Source of the DNA: Planctomicrobium piriforme
GTDB taxonomy: Bacteria > Planctomycetota > Planctomycetia > Planctomycetales > Planctomycetaceae
Length of the DNA stretch: 64,000 nucleotides
Assembly (NCBI RefSeq): GCF_900113665.1
Contig: NZ_FOQD01000021.1
Span: 62,001 to 126,000, forward strand
Direction of reading: 5' to 3'
A program made the position numbers and the translations under genes. Shown here in pieces: positions 15,649 through 23,890 of this stretch. The notes below the pieces were generated by a model. It saw only the letters and a list, made by a program, of their open reading frames with translations, had not been told where the DNA came from and searched no databases. Positions within the stretch are counted from its first letter, which is position 1. Every line of letters starts with the position of its first letter.

Positions 15649-16599
15649 TTAATTACATTCCGCCTGCAGCGGGCCGGCGAGTTCTTCGACGTAGAACAAA
15701 CGGCCGGCCTGAGTCGTCATGTAGGTGGACGGAATCCACGGGGTCGGCTGGTGACGCAGCGTCATCCATAGGCTCAGACCTTGCCACATCATGCCGCGGG
15801 CGAGCGTGCCGTCGGCTCCGCCGATGATCTGGTCTGCACTCAGAAAGAGCGCCGGGCCGATGGTGTTGGCGAAGGCCGGTACAAGCGTCGTGCGGCTTTT
15901 AAAACTGGTGATGGCGTTCTGTTCGATCGTCAGCGGATGCAGCTTCGCGCCGATGCGATGGGTCTGGGCCCGCCACGCCTGTTCTGATTCGTACTCGCCT
16001 GCGAACTGCGGTTCCCAGAAGGCGATGTGACACACCCGGCCGATACCGAAGACGACGACCAGCTTGGCTCCCTGATCGCGGAGCTTGCCGATCTTGTCGG
16101 CATAAGTCGGCAAATTCTGGGCGGTGGCGAAATTTCGCTGGTTCTCAGGCACGGTCAGTTTGCCGAGCGGGCCGTAGAACGCCTGTTGCATGGCATTCTG
16201 AAAGCCGCCGGGCTCATTACCGGGCAGCGTGCGGCCCTGGGCGTCGCTCCATTCGTCCATATTGAAGCCGTAGACGTGATCGCAGGGAGTATTCCACTCC
16301 TTGAGGAAGTGGACTGCCCACCGGTACATCCCCATCGGGCCGACCGGCAGAATCATCGCCAGCTTCTCGCCGGCATCACGGGCACGGCGAATCGTCAGGG
16401 CAATGTCGTGACCCATGAACGTGTCGAAGTCGGTCACCGAGCTGCAGGGGAAGAGTTCGAATTTGTCGTGCCACCAGGGCTGGCGCTGCGTGATGGTCTT
16501 CGGGTCGTCGGCGACGCAGGCGTCGATCTTTGCGAGATCCCATCCCCGGGGAAAAAAGCCTTCCATCATGGAGCCCTGAATCGTCGTCAGCAGGTTCAT
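15649..16599 (-). CDS. Glucosamine-6-phosphate deaminase/isomerase-like protein (NagB/SugarP isomerase fold)
   Basis: The 316-residue product resembles NagB-type sugar-phosphate isomerases. [17 protein letters not shown] occupies the phosphate-loop position, [13 protein letters not shown] corresponds to the NMDEY active-site segment with the catalytic Asp, and [14 protein letters not shown] corresponds to GxGxDGHIxFNEP. The differences (Arg-Val-Cys for the usual Gly-Asp-Gly, Trp for Asn) and the length above ~250 suggest a divergent substrate. The start overlaps the stop of the upstream aminoacyl-transferase gene (ATGA), so the pair is an operon. Confidence 0.75.
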   Translation of the reverse strand: MNLLTTIQGSMMEGFFPRGWDLAKIDACVADDPKTITQRQPWWHDKFELFPCSSVTDFDTFMGHDIALTIRRARDAGEKLAMILPVGPMGMYRWAVHFLKEWNTPCDHVYGFNMDEWSDAQGRTLPGNEPGGFQNAMQQAFYGPLGKLTVPENQRNFATAQNLPTYADKIGKLRDQGAKLVVVFGIGRVCHIAFWEPQFAGEYESEQAWRAQTHRIGAKLHPLTIEQNAITSFKSRTTLVPAFANTIGPALFLSADQIIGGADGTLARGMMWQGLSLWMTLRHQPTPWIPSTYMTTQAGRLFYVEELAGPLQAECN

Positions 16600-17396
16600 T
16601 TGGTCTCTCCGGGGTTTGTGCGAGGGGCAAGGTCGCCCCCCTCATCGAGCGTAGGATCTGCGGCATGCGCCTTCAACCACTGGGGCTGTTCTTCATCCGT
16701 GGGACGGCTCAGCAGCACCTCGTGGGGATGGAACCGGTTCTTGTAGGCCATTGACGGGCACTCGGCGATCCAGAACCCCAGGTAGACGTGCTGCAATCCC
16801 AGGCGTCGTGCGAGTTCGATTTCGCAGAGCAGGGAAAACGTCCCCGGTCCCAGCGGCCTCCACTCCGGCGCATGGTAGAAGTAGATGCTCGACAGGGCCG
16901 ATGGGAGCATATCGATCAGACCGATCCCGACAAGTTCATCACTGTCGTAATAACGCAGTTCGTGAGCGCTCGGAAACGCCCCCGAGAGGAAACTGCGTGC
17001 ATAGTTGCGCGGATCGGTCTCCTGTTCGCGCCAGTCGCGACGGTCGGCCATGTCGGCATGCCAGCGGTTGTAGAGATCAACGTGCTGCTCACTGACGGTG
17101 GCCGTCGCCAGTTCGAAGGTGATGTGATCGTTGCGGCGCTGCGTTCTGCGCTGACTCTTCGTTGGCTGAAATGACGCAACGTCGATGCGGACCGGAATGC
17201 ATTTCTGACACGCGGGGCAGGCCGGCCGAAACACCTGCACTCCGAAGCGCCGCCAGCCGCGACAGATCAGCTCTTCCAGCGCATCAGGCGAGAGCCCGGG
17301 ATAACCGCGATACTCCAGCGCGGCGGTCTGTTCAGGCAGATAGGAACAGGGCCGTTGAGGCTCGATGAACTCCAGCGGTGCGGCAGGGATCGCCAT
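16596..17396 (-). CDS. bpt: Arginyl/leucyl-tRNA--protein transferase (Ate1/Bpt family)
   Basis: The family transfers Arg or Leu from charged tRNA to protein N-termini, marking them for the N-end-rule pathway. It has the N-terminal [36 protein letters not shown] block, the cysteine motif [27 protein letters not shown], and the C-terminal GNAT-like block [27 protein letters not shown] with [27 protein letters not shown] 17396 gives 266 residues, close to the family norm; the frame remains open to 17504. Sequence alone does not separate Arg from Leu specificity. Translation is coupled to the NagB-like gene. Confidence 0.9.
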   Translation of the reverse strand: MAIPAAPLEFIEPQRPCSYLPEQTAALEYRGYPGLSPDALEELICRGWRRFGVQVFRPACPACQKCIPVRIDVASFQPTKSQRRTQRRNDHITFELATATVSEQHVDLYNRWHADMADRRDWREQETDPRNYARSFLSGAFPSAHELRYYDSDELVGIGLIDMLPSALSSIYFYHAPEWRPLGPGTFSLLCEIELARRLGLQHVYLGFWIAECPSMAYKNRFHPHEVLLSRPTDEEQPQWLKAHAADPTLDEGGDLAPRTNPGETK

Positions 17397-17534
17397 ACAG
17401 TCAGTGTTGAGGTTCGCGGGGGAAGTGTCCAGCGTACGCCCAGATTGAAAGTTCTGCGGTCGCAATCGCATTGAGCGGTGTTTATGCTGAGAGTGTCTCT
17501 CCATTCCGTCCTCCCGCCTGATGAGGAGCGAACG

Positions 17535-18548
17535 ATGCGCCGGCCTGTCCGTTCAAAATGTGAAATGTGCGACAGCGATGTGACCCGTCGCCATTTTCTG
17601 CAGCAAATCGGTTCGGCCGCGGCTGCGGTAGGGACGTTGTCTTTAGGAGTGCCGTTCGCCGGGGCGTATGCCGCGCCTTCCAGGAGTAGTCAGGCCGAGA
17701 CCGCCGCTCAGAAATTGTACGAGACCCTTTCGCCGACTCAGCGTGCGCAGATCTGCCTGCCGTTCGATCACCCTTTGCGATTGAAGATCAACGCGAACTG
17801 GGCGGTGACGCAGCCGGCTATTCACGAAAGCTTTTACAACAAGGAACAGCAGGCCCTGATCGCCGAAGTCTTCAAAGGAATCACCAGCGAACAGGGGCAC
17901 GCCCGGTTTCTCGAACAGATGGAGTATGACGACGGCGGCTTCGACCGTTACCACGTCGCCCTGTTTGGTGAACCGCAGTCAGGCAATTTCGAATGGATGC
18001 TGACTGGCCGACACGCCACGCTCCGAGCCGATGGAGACTGCATCGCCGGCGCCGCCTTTGGCGGACCGATCGTCTACGGGCATGGGGAAGAGACTGCCAA
18101 AGACAACATCTTCTACTACCAGACGCAGCAGGCCAATGAAGTCTTCAAGGCGCTCGACGCCAACCAGGCCCGGAAGGCGCTGCTGACCAAAGCCCCGGCG
18201 GAAACGCAGGTGCAGCTGCAGGGTGAGCAAGGCCGGTTCAACGGCCTGCCTGTGGCGGAAATGTCGGCGGATCAGCAGGCCCTGCTGTCAGGCGTGATTC
18301 GCACACTGCTCGCCCCATATCGAGATGAAGACGTGCAGGAAGCGATGAGCTGCATCGATGCCGCCGGCGGCATGCCGTCACTGGCGATGGCGTTCTATCA
18401 GCAGGAAGATCTCAACAACGACCGCGAATGGGACATCTGGCGAATCGAAGGCCCGACCTTTGTCTGCCACTTCCGAGGCGCGCCGCATGTGCATGCTTAC
18501 CTGAACATCGGCACGCAGAAGCTGTCGAAATCCCACAAGACTTCATGA
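17535..18548 (+). CDS. Tat-exported DUF3500 protein
   Basis: The 337-residue product from ATG 17535 carries a Tat signal (TRRHFLQQIGSAAAAVGTLSLGVPFAGAYAA). The mature part matches DUF3500 in layout: LKINANWAV, then FEWMLTGRHATLRADGD and DNIFYYQTQQANEVFKALDANQARKAL. It ends with IEGPTFVCHFRGAPHVHAYLNIG, where paired histidines may bind a metal or substrate. The function of DUF3500 is not established. A cysteine pair CEMC precedes the twin arginines. The gene starts 138 bp from the divergent aminoacyl-transferase gene. The export prediction is firm. Confidence 0.82.
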   Translation: MRRPVRSKCEMCDSDVTRRHFLQQIGSAAAAVGTLSLGVPFAGAYAAPSRSSQAETAAQKLYETLSPTQRAQICLPFDHPLRLKINANWAVTQPAIHESFYNKEQQALIAEVFKGITSEQGHARFLEQMEYDDGGFDRYHVALFGEPQSGNFEWMLTGRHATLRADGDCIAGAAFGGPIVYGHGEETAKDNIFYYQTQQANEVFKALDANQARKALLTKAPAETQVQLQGEQGRFNGLPVAEMSADQQALLSGVIRTLLAPYRDEDVQEAMSCIDAAGGMPSLAMAFYQQEDLNNDREWDIWRIEGPTFVCHFRGAPHVHAYLNIGTQKLSKSHKTS

Positions 18549-18561
18549 TGGCCGCCGAATG

Positions 18562-19401
18562 TCACGATCTCGATGAGGTCGTGACAGCCGTCTCGGCTTC
18601 GAGCTTCTCCATGTGCTTTTCGGCTGGCTTTTCAGCAGGCAGGGGAAGCTGTGAGCTGTTGGGATCAGCGACCCAGATCATGTCGCGGCCCATCCGTTTG
18701 GCGGTGTACAGCGCCATGTCCGCCCGTTGGGTGAGACTGTCGGCGGTGTCCGAGGAATTGGCTTCGGTGATCCCGCAACTGATCGTGATCCGGAAAGTCC
18801 GCTCGCGGAATTCGCAGGTGGTCAGCTTGACTGTTTCGCGGCAGTTTTCAGCCAGCTCTTCGGCATCGCGAAGACGGCACGTTGGCAGCACCACGGCGAA
18901 CTCTTCCCCGCCGTAACGAGCCACGAAGGCCTTGTTGCCGAAGAACTCGCTCATCTTTTTGGAGACGCAACGCAGCACGGCATCGCCGGCCTGATGGCCC
19001 CATTGATCGTTGAAAGCCTTGAAGTGGTCGATGTCGATCATGATCATCGACACCGGAGCACGGCGCCCGGCTGATTCCTTGAGCATCGTCGACAGCATGC
19101 GATCGAGCGAATGGCGGTTTGCCAGCCCGGTGAGGGCGTCGGTCAGCGCGGCGTGCATGTATTCGTTGAGCAGGTTTTCCTGCAGTCGCACGTCGGACTT
19201 GATCGTCTCGGCCAGCCCCACTGCGGAGACCAGGCCCATCAGGCCGCTGATCAGCCACAGCGTGTGCAGGTTTCCGCTCCAGTCAGGCATCCAGCCTGCG
19301 ACCAGCAGACAGACGCTGATCCAGGCGCAAATGCCCACCAATACAAAACGGGAATGCATTGCTCGCATTTGAATGTCTCGGGTGAAATTGGCGTCGTCCA
19401 C
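18562..19401 (-). CDS. Membrane-bound diguanylate cyclase (GGDEF)
   Basis: GTG 19401 is preferred because GGGGAG sits seven bases upstream; the frame is open to a TTG at 19431. The 279-residue product has two membrane helices (FVLVGICAWISVCLLVAGW and LWLISGLMGLVSAVGL), a short coiled linker, and a full GGDEF domain with GGEEF at residues 164-168 and DIDHFKAFNDQWGHQAGD. It should make cyclic di-GMP. The inhibitory RxxD I-site expected just before the motif reads GNKA, so product feedback is probably lost. No sensor domain is present beyond the helices. It converges on the DUF3500 gene. Confidence 0.9.
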   Translation of the reverse strand: MDDANFTRDIQMRAMHSRFVLVGICAWISVCLLVAGWMPDWSGNLHTLWLISGLMGLVSAVGLAETIKSDVRLQENLLNEYMHAALTDALTGLANRHSLDRMLSTMLKESAGRRAPVSMIMIDIDHFKAFNDQWGHQAGDAVLRCVSKKMSEFFGNKAFVARYGGEEFAVVLPTCRLRDAEELAENCRETVKLTTCEFRERTFRITISCGITEANSSDTADSLTQRADMALYTAKRMGRDMIWVADPNSSQLPLPAEKPAEKHMEKLEAETAVTTSSRS

Positions 19402-19720
19402 GGATCGCGCTCCCCAGTTCGCAATGACCAAACCCTAGTTCGAGAATTGCAGACCTGACGGCGGAAACTTTTGATGGGAAGGAATTCTTCCGGTCGGACA
19501 TCCGGTTCAAACCATACGTCCGGTGTAAGCGTCACCGGGCGGATAGTTTTTGCCGCGTCGTGTTCGCTTCCGTTCCTTGATCGTAACACCCGACGCTGCT
19601 TGAGTGTCCGGAAATTCGATGAAGAAACAGCCGACGGCAAACTGAGATGTCTGCAAAAAGAGACAGGAGTCGCCGCGTTCGCGCGGCGACTCCTGTTCTG
19701 ATTCAAACTTCCGGCAGAGA
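19402..19720. other. Intergenic spacer with hdeD terminator
   Basis: No ORF with family features is present. The only clear element is the minus-strand terminator at 19655-19696. The part adjacent to 19401 would hold the promoter of the diguanylate cyclase gene, but I cannot fix its boxes. Confidence 0.6.
19655..19696 (-). terminator. Rho-independent terminator downstream of hdeD
   Basis: A perfect 15-bp stem, ACAGGAGTCGCCGCG with CGCGGCGACTCCTGT, has a TTCG tetraloop as written on the plus strand. Read on the minus strand it is followed by CTCTTTTTGC. It lies 25 bp beyond the stop codon at 19721. Confidence 0.88.
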
Positions 19721-20293
19721 TCAATTCGTGTAGGTCTGTTGTTCCGGAATGTTCTTCACGGCAAAGGCGAGCATCACCCAGGTCCAGCCGTTGAAGAGCA
19801 ATTCGATGCCGACCAGCAGGCCGATCATCCACAAGGCAGAGACTGGGAACTGCTGCCAGATCACCAGACCCAGTAGCACGTTGACGGCTCCGTTGAGCAG
19901 GGTCCAACCCCAGCCGTGAAAGCGTTCGGTCATCGCGACTGCAATGCGGAACACGCCGCTGGTGAAGAAAAATGCCGCCATCAGCAGCGTCAGGCCCGCG
20001 GCCCCTTCCACCGGATTTTCAAGAATCAGAAAGCCGCTCACGCTGTACAGAATGCCCATCAGCATCTGCAGCAAAAAGCCTTTCCAGCGGGCCGTCTGGA
20101 ATGCGCTGATCACCTGGGCGATCCCGGCCATCAGCATCAGAATGCCGAGAATCGTGACGACTTCGACCGTGGCAAAGAACGGAACGGTAATCGCGATCGT
20201 GCCGAGAACAACCAGTGACAGCCCGAGAACCAGCAGCCAGTACCAGTCTTTTTTCAGGCCCTGCAGATCGGAAACTTGCGGCGAAAAATTCAT
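19721..20293 (-). CDS. HdeD family acid-resistance membrane protein (DUF308)
   Basis: The 190-residue product has six predicted membrane helices in three DUF308-type pairs (WYWLLVLGLSLVVLGTIAITV, VVTILGILMLMAGIAQVISAF, LLQMLMGILYSVSGFLIL, and so on). The interhelix glutamine and tryptophan pattern is typical of HdeD. In enterobacteria HdeD protects against acid at high cell density, but most homologues have no tested role. The ATG at 20293 has GAGG upstream on the minus strand. It lies downstream of the proline dehydrogenase gene on the same strand, separated by 143 bp, so co-transcription is uncertain. Confidence 0.88.
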   Translation of the reverse strand: MNFSPQVSDLQGLKKDWYWLLVLGLSLVVLGTIAITVPFFATVEVVTILGILMLMAGIAQVISAFQTARWKGFLLQMLMGILYSVSGFLILENPVEGAAGLTLLMAAFFFTSGVFRIAVAMTERFHGWGWTLLNGAVNVLLGLVIWQQFPVSALWMIGLLVGIELLFNGWTWVMLAFAVKNIPEQQTYTN

Positions 20294-20436
20294 CAGGGAA
20301 CCTCACAGAATCGTAAGTGACGCGAATTGGAAGCTTTTCGTATTTGGAACCTAGCTTACGGACCGCCGTCAAGCGTGAGGCTCGTCAAAAGTTTCCACAT
20401 CCTTCGCGGAACCGAAAACACTGTTCTGCGCTGGAA

Positions 20437-21852
20437 TCAGACTGGAACCGCTTCCACTTCCCGAAGCTTGCCGATCTCGCTCGGATTCCGCAGCAGCTCT
20501 TCAATACTGACTCCGCTCTGGTAGGCCTGCCGCAGGAACGACTCGTTCGACGTGTTCTCGAGCAGTCGTCGTACCAGGTACGACATCCCCGGCAGCAGTT
20601 CGCCGAACGGGGTGTACACCCGCACGCGATATTCCTGTTCGCTGAACAGAATCTGAATCTCTTCGGCCATGCCGTGCAGCATCTGCAGTTCCCAGCCGGC
20701 GCGGGGAATCTGTAAGAGTTCTGCCAAGGCCAAAGCATACGACAGGCTGCGGAGATTGTGTGATGCGATGGCCGGACGCAGATGCTCGCGGTTTTCCATC
20801 AGATACCGCGTCTGGCGTTCGAAGTTTTCGTCAGTCTGCCATTTCTCGCTGAACACCGGGCAGGGCCAGTCGCGATACGTCGACGTAATCGTTTCGTGAT
20901 CCCAGTAGGCCCCTTTGACCAGCCGCACCCAGATCGGCGTGCCCCGCTGGACCGACCAGGCTTTCAGTCGGGCGAGGTCGTCGCCAGCGTCGAGCAGATA
21001 GGCTTGAATCACGATGCCAACGTGCGGCCAGTCGCGGAATTCGTCTTCCATGCAGATCTCTTCGAAGATCTGCAGCGTCAGATCCTTGAAGGCGTAATGC
21101 TCCATGTCGACGTTGACGAAGGCATCGACCTTCCGCGCCAGCCTGAGAATCGGACGGAGACGCTCTTTCACCCGTTTCGAAGAGCCCTCGGGATCCATCG
21201 GATTGAAATGGCTCGTGAGGGCCGACAGTTTGAGCGAGACATTACACCTCGGCAGGTAACCGGCAACATCCCGGTCGACGACGACATCTTCCGACCAGGC
21301 GTTCACCTGGGGTGCGAGTTCTTTCACCAGTTTGAGATAAGCCTTCTGATAGCGTTCGGCTTCCCGCTCGCTGATCACCGCTTCACCCAGCAGATCGAGG
21401 GTAAAGGCGAGACCCGTTTTGCGGAGTTTTGCCACGCTGCGGAAGACTTCATCCGCGGTCGTGCCGGCGATAAACCGTTCGGCCATCTTGCGGGCATTAG
21501 TTCGCGCGTTGACCGCCAGCGCTTTGCCGAGCAGCGAGTCAGGCTGGGCGACGTCGAGTCCCATCCGCACTGCCATCGGCAATTGGCCGCGGACTTCGTC
21601 GAAGTATTCCTGCAGGTGCTGGGTGACGGAGGTGCTGGAGCGGAGCATCGGCAGCACGTCCACGAAGCGGAACATCTGCACCTTCACCGACTCGTCGTGC
21701 ATCGCCCATTCGAGAATGTGGTCGAGCCACCAGCGGCGTTCGAAGACGGTCGGCTTCCGGCGGTTGAGCCGGGCCCACAGATCCTGGCCGATCTCCTGCG
21801 TCCGTTCTTCGACTTGCTGGGAAAAAGCATCCTTGCGCGTGCGGCTGGCCAT
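20437..21852 (-). CDS. Proline dehydrogenase (PutA-type PRODH domain)
   Basis: The 471-residue flavoprotein oxidises proline to pyrroline-5-carboxylate. It matches the PRODH half of PutA rather than the short monofunctional enzymes. Landmarks are CNVSLKLSALTSHFNPMDPEG, VNVDMEHYAFKDLTLQIFEE, IQAYLLDAGDD, VRLVKGAYWDHETI and IASHNLRSLSYALALA. The C-terminal block is YTPFGELLPGMSYLVRRLLENTSNESFLR, whose arginines bind the substrate carboxylate. No P5C dehydrogenase domain or DNA-binding domain is present, and no P5CDH gene adjoins, so the second step must be encoded elsewhere. ATG 21852 is chosen over TTG 21861. Confidence 0.92.
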   Translation of the reverse strand: MASRTRKDAFSQQVEERTQEIGQDLWARLNRRKPTVFERRWWLDHILEWAMHDESVKVQMFRFVDVLPMLRSSTSVTQHLQEYFDEVRGQLPMAVRMGLDVAQPDSLLGKALAVNARTNARKMAERFIAGTTADEVFRSVAKLRKTGLAFTLDLLGEAVISEREAERYQKAYLKLVKELAPQVNAWSEDVVVDRDVAGYLPRCNVSLKLSALTSHFNPMDPEGSSKRVKERLRPILRLARKVDAFVNVDMEHYAFKDLTLQIFEEICMEDEFRDWPHVGIVIQAYLLDAGDDLARLKAWSVQRGTPIWVRLVKGAYWDHETITSTYRDWPCPVFSEKWQTDENFERQTRYLMENREHLRPAIASHNLRSLSYALALAELLQIPRAGWELQMLHGMAEEIQILFSEQEYRVRVYTPFGELLPGMSYLVRRLLENTSNESFLRQAYQSGVSIEELLRNPSEIGKLREVEAVPV

Positions 21853-21910
21853 GTCTGTCAAATCGTTGGAAAGTCGATGAAATCGAGGTGTGGGAAATGG
21901 GAGAGTTTTT

Positions 21911-22007
21911 AGTCAACAGTTTTCAGTTGTCAGTGAAAAACCACCAAGAGTCCGAAGTTGTGATTCACTCCGTCATTCGATTTCAAACTGACGACTGATA
22001 ACTCGCT
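21911..22007. repeat. Heptad inverted repeat abutting the larA stop codon
   Basis: The left arm reads ACAGTTT, TCAGTTG, TCAGTGA. The right arm reads ACTGACG, ACTGATA, ACTCGCT. The last heptad overlaps the first base of the larA stop (TTA on the plus strand at 22007-22009). Confidence 0.78.
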
Positions 22008-23290
22008 TACTCGGCAAGCCGATACAGTTGTTCGCCGGCCTTACGGACCAGCAGAACGCCTTCGTCTTCGCGGTCGGCGTAGTCTTCGATGTTGATCGAA
22101 GCCGGGTCGCGATAGCCGAGGTTGATCTTCTCCAGGAGTTCAGGCGGGATCTGTGAGGCCACCGTCACTTTGACCCGGCAGTTCTCGACGCCATTTTCAA
22201 ACGTGCCGCCGCCGCGAACGTGCGTCGAATGGGCCAGCGTTCCCCAGGGATAGTGCTTGAACTTGTCCCACTGCTTGAGGAAGTAGTCGCGGCAGTGATA
22301 CCCGACCGCTTCGATCGTCTTGCCATGCACAATGGATATTTCGTGCATGTGCGGGGCGTAGATGATCAGCTCGCCGCCGTCGGCAACCACCGGCTCGAGT
22401 TTGTACATGCACTTCCCGGCGACCCAGAGTTCGTCGTACATCAAGGGGGCGCACGAGAGTACCGTGTGGTACGCCTTCGGCATCCGTTTGATGTGGACTT
22501 TCTCGGACAGGTCGGCGGCATCGCTCCACGCCTGTTCCGGCGTGTTATAGAACAGTCCATGCAGTCGGGCGGAACCATCGGGAGTGACAACAAAGGTAAT
22601 CGCCTTGCGTTCGCGGGGAATCATCTTCGCCGCCAGATTTACCACGTCACGGACCGGGGTCGATTTGACGCCGATAATCCCGACATTCGTAATCAGAGCT
22701 CCCAGCCAGTGAAAGAAGTTCAGCAGTTCGGGACCGGAAATGCCCGGGAAGAAATACTTGTTCCCCCCGGAGAATCCCACCACTTCATGCGGAAACACCG
22801 GGCCGAGGACCAGCAGTGTGTCGTAGTCCAGAATCCGTTTGTTGATTTTGACTGGAACTTCCTGCGAGAGCATTCCCTGCGACACCCGTTCGGTGTCGGC
22901 CTTGGTGAGGGTGCCGATGGTGGTCAGGGCTTCGGGATTGTCCCATTCGTGATTGATGAGTTCGGTCTGGAAGAACAGCTTGTCCCGTTCTTCCGGTTGA
23001 ATGCCCAGCAGTTTGCACATCTGCACGTCCGACATCGGGGGATGCGTCCCCAGCGCGATCATCACGTCGAGCTTGTCGACGACCGGTCGCAGCCGGTCGA
23101 AAATCGCCCCAAACAGCAACGGCAGCGGGGCCGTCCGGGTGGCGTCGGGGACGATCAGCAGCAGTTTTTTTCCGCGGAAGTCTTCGAGCGGCAGTTCTGT
23201 CGCCATCCACTGCCGCACCTGATCGTCGGTCAGCACCGGCAGGGTGGTGGAAGGTGTTTTCACAGTCGCATCGGCAGGAGCAGCAGCCAT
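22007..23290 (-). CDS. larA: Lactate racemase-family protein (LarA, nickel-pincer enzyme)
   Basis: The 427-residue product belongs to the LarA (DUF2088) family, which uses the nickel-pincer nucleotide cofactor to racemise or epimerise 2-hydroxy acids in the cytosol. The cofactor-binding lysine is K178 in PHEVVGFSGGNKYFFPGISG. Candidate Ni or substrate histidines are H83 (GTHPPM), H114 (NHEW), H168 and H194 (FFHW). A larB homologue lies 7.4 kb away (30732-31520). Many LarA homologues act on substrates other than lactate, so specificity is open. Its stop codon touches a heptad repeat. Confidence 0.87.
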   Translation of the reverse strand: MAAAPADATVKTPSTTLPVLTDDQVRQWMATELPLEDFRGKKLLLIVPDATRTAPLPLLFGAIFDRLRPVVDKLDVMIALGTHPPMSDVQMCKLLGIQPEERDKLFFQTELINHEWDNPEALTTIGTLTKADTERVSQGMLSQEVPVKINKRILDYDTLLVLGPVFPHEVVGFSGGNKYFFPGISGPELLNFFHWLGALITNVGIIGVKSTPVRDVVNLAAKMIPRERKAITFVVTPDGSARLHGLFYNTPEQAWSDAADLSEKVHIKRMPKAYHTVLSCAPLMYDELWVAGKCMYKLEPVVADGGELIIYAPHMHEISIVHGKTIEAVGYHCRDYFLKQWDKFKHYPWGTLAHSTHVRGGGTFENGVENCRVKVTVASQIPPELLEKINLGYRDPASINIEDYADREDEGVLLVRKAGEQLYRLAE

Positions 23291-23890
23291 CGAACGAGAT
23301 CCCCAGGAACATTCCGTAATCCAAGCCCCGACTGTAGATCATGCGACAGTGCGCCGGAAGAGAGAACACGGCGGCGCCAGGGGAAGAGAGGGAGAACAAG
23401 TTCAATTCGATAGGGAAACTTGCAGACTCGGCTTCCAACACCGCCTCAACATGAATTTTCCTGAACCCCTAACCCCTGTCTCCTCTCCCCTGAAAATACA
23501 GTGGACTTTGGAGAAAGGCGGTCGTATGATCGCCATGTGATCCGTTGACTGCCGCGCTGACCGGGGGTTGGTACTGGCAGCGGATCCCATTCGTGCCGCA
23601 TTGTGCCCTTCGTATCGGGTTCGGGATGAGCACTGAGTCCCCACCCATCCGTCATGTGATGTTCTTGTCGCGATGGTGTCTCGGGTGTTGCCGCACTCGC
23701 GTTCGCCGTTGACGTCGCTGAACAACAGCACAAGTTGTTCGCGGACTGGGAACTGCTGCGGATGCGTCTTCCGAACGAACCCGTTCAACGGGCCGTTTGG
23801 AATTCTCTGGCTGCCGCAGACGCTCCCTGTCGGCACATCGCGCACTCGCTTCGCCATGACGAATTCGCTGAATTGAAGGATGTTGGAGAC
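23291..23890. other. 600-bp spacer between larA and the PSCyt1 gene
   Basis: No gene is supported. A heptad inverted repeat is present: a purine-rich arm (AGGGGAA, GAGAGGG; about 23377-23396) and the arm AACCCCT, AACCCCT, GTCTCCT, CTCCCCT (about 23465-23493). The segment 23560-23660 contains TTCGGGATG and ATCCCAT stretches that recall 5S rRNA loop C but do not fold as 5S. The open frames here are in frame with nothing recognisable. The spacer presumably holds the promoter and a long 5' UTR of the 23891 gene. Confidence 0.5.

Noticed and set aside
20782..21912. 376-residue plus-strand ORF
   Set aside because: It is antisense to the proline dehydrogenase gene, whose motifs are unambiguous.
22220..23413. 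397-residue plus-strand ORF
   Set aside because: It is antisense to larA and has no recognisable domain.
23560..23660. 5S-rRNA-like stretch on the minus strand (CATCCCGAAC ... ATGGGATC)
   Set aside because: The loop-C-like motif is present, but helices I, II and III cannot be formed around it and no rRNA genes are near. I treat it as chance similarity.
23446..23733. 95-residue minus-strand ORF (begins MCCCSATS) in the spacer before the PSCyt1 gene
   Set aside because: There is no ribosome-binding site, it has low-complexity composition, and it reads through a heptad repeat arm; unsupported.
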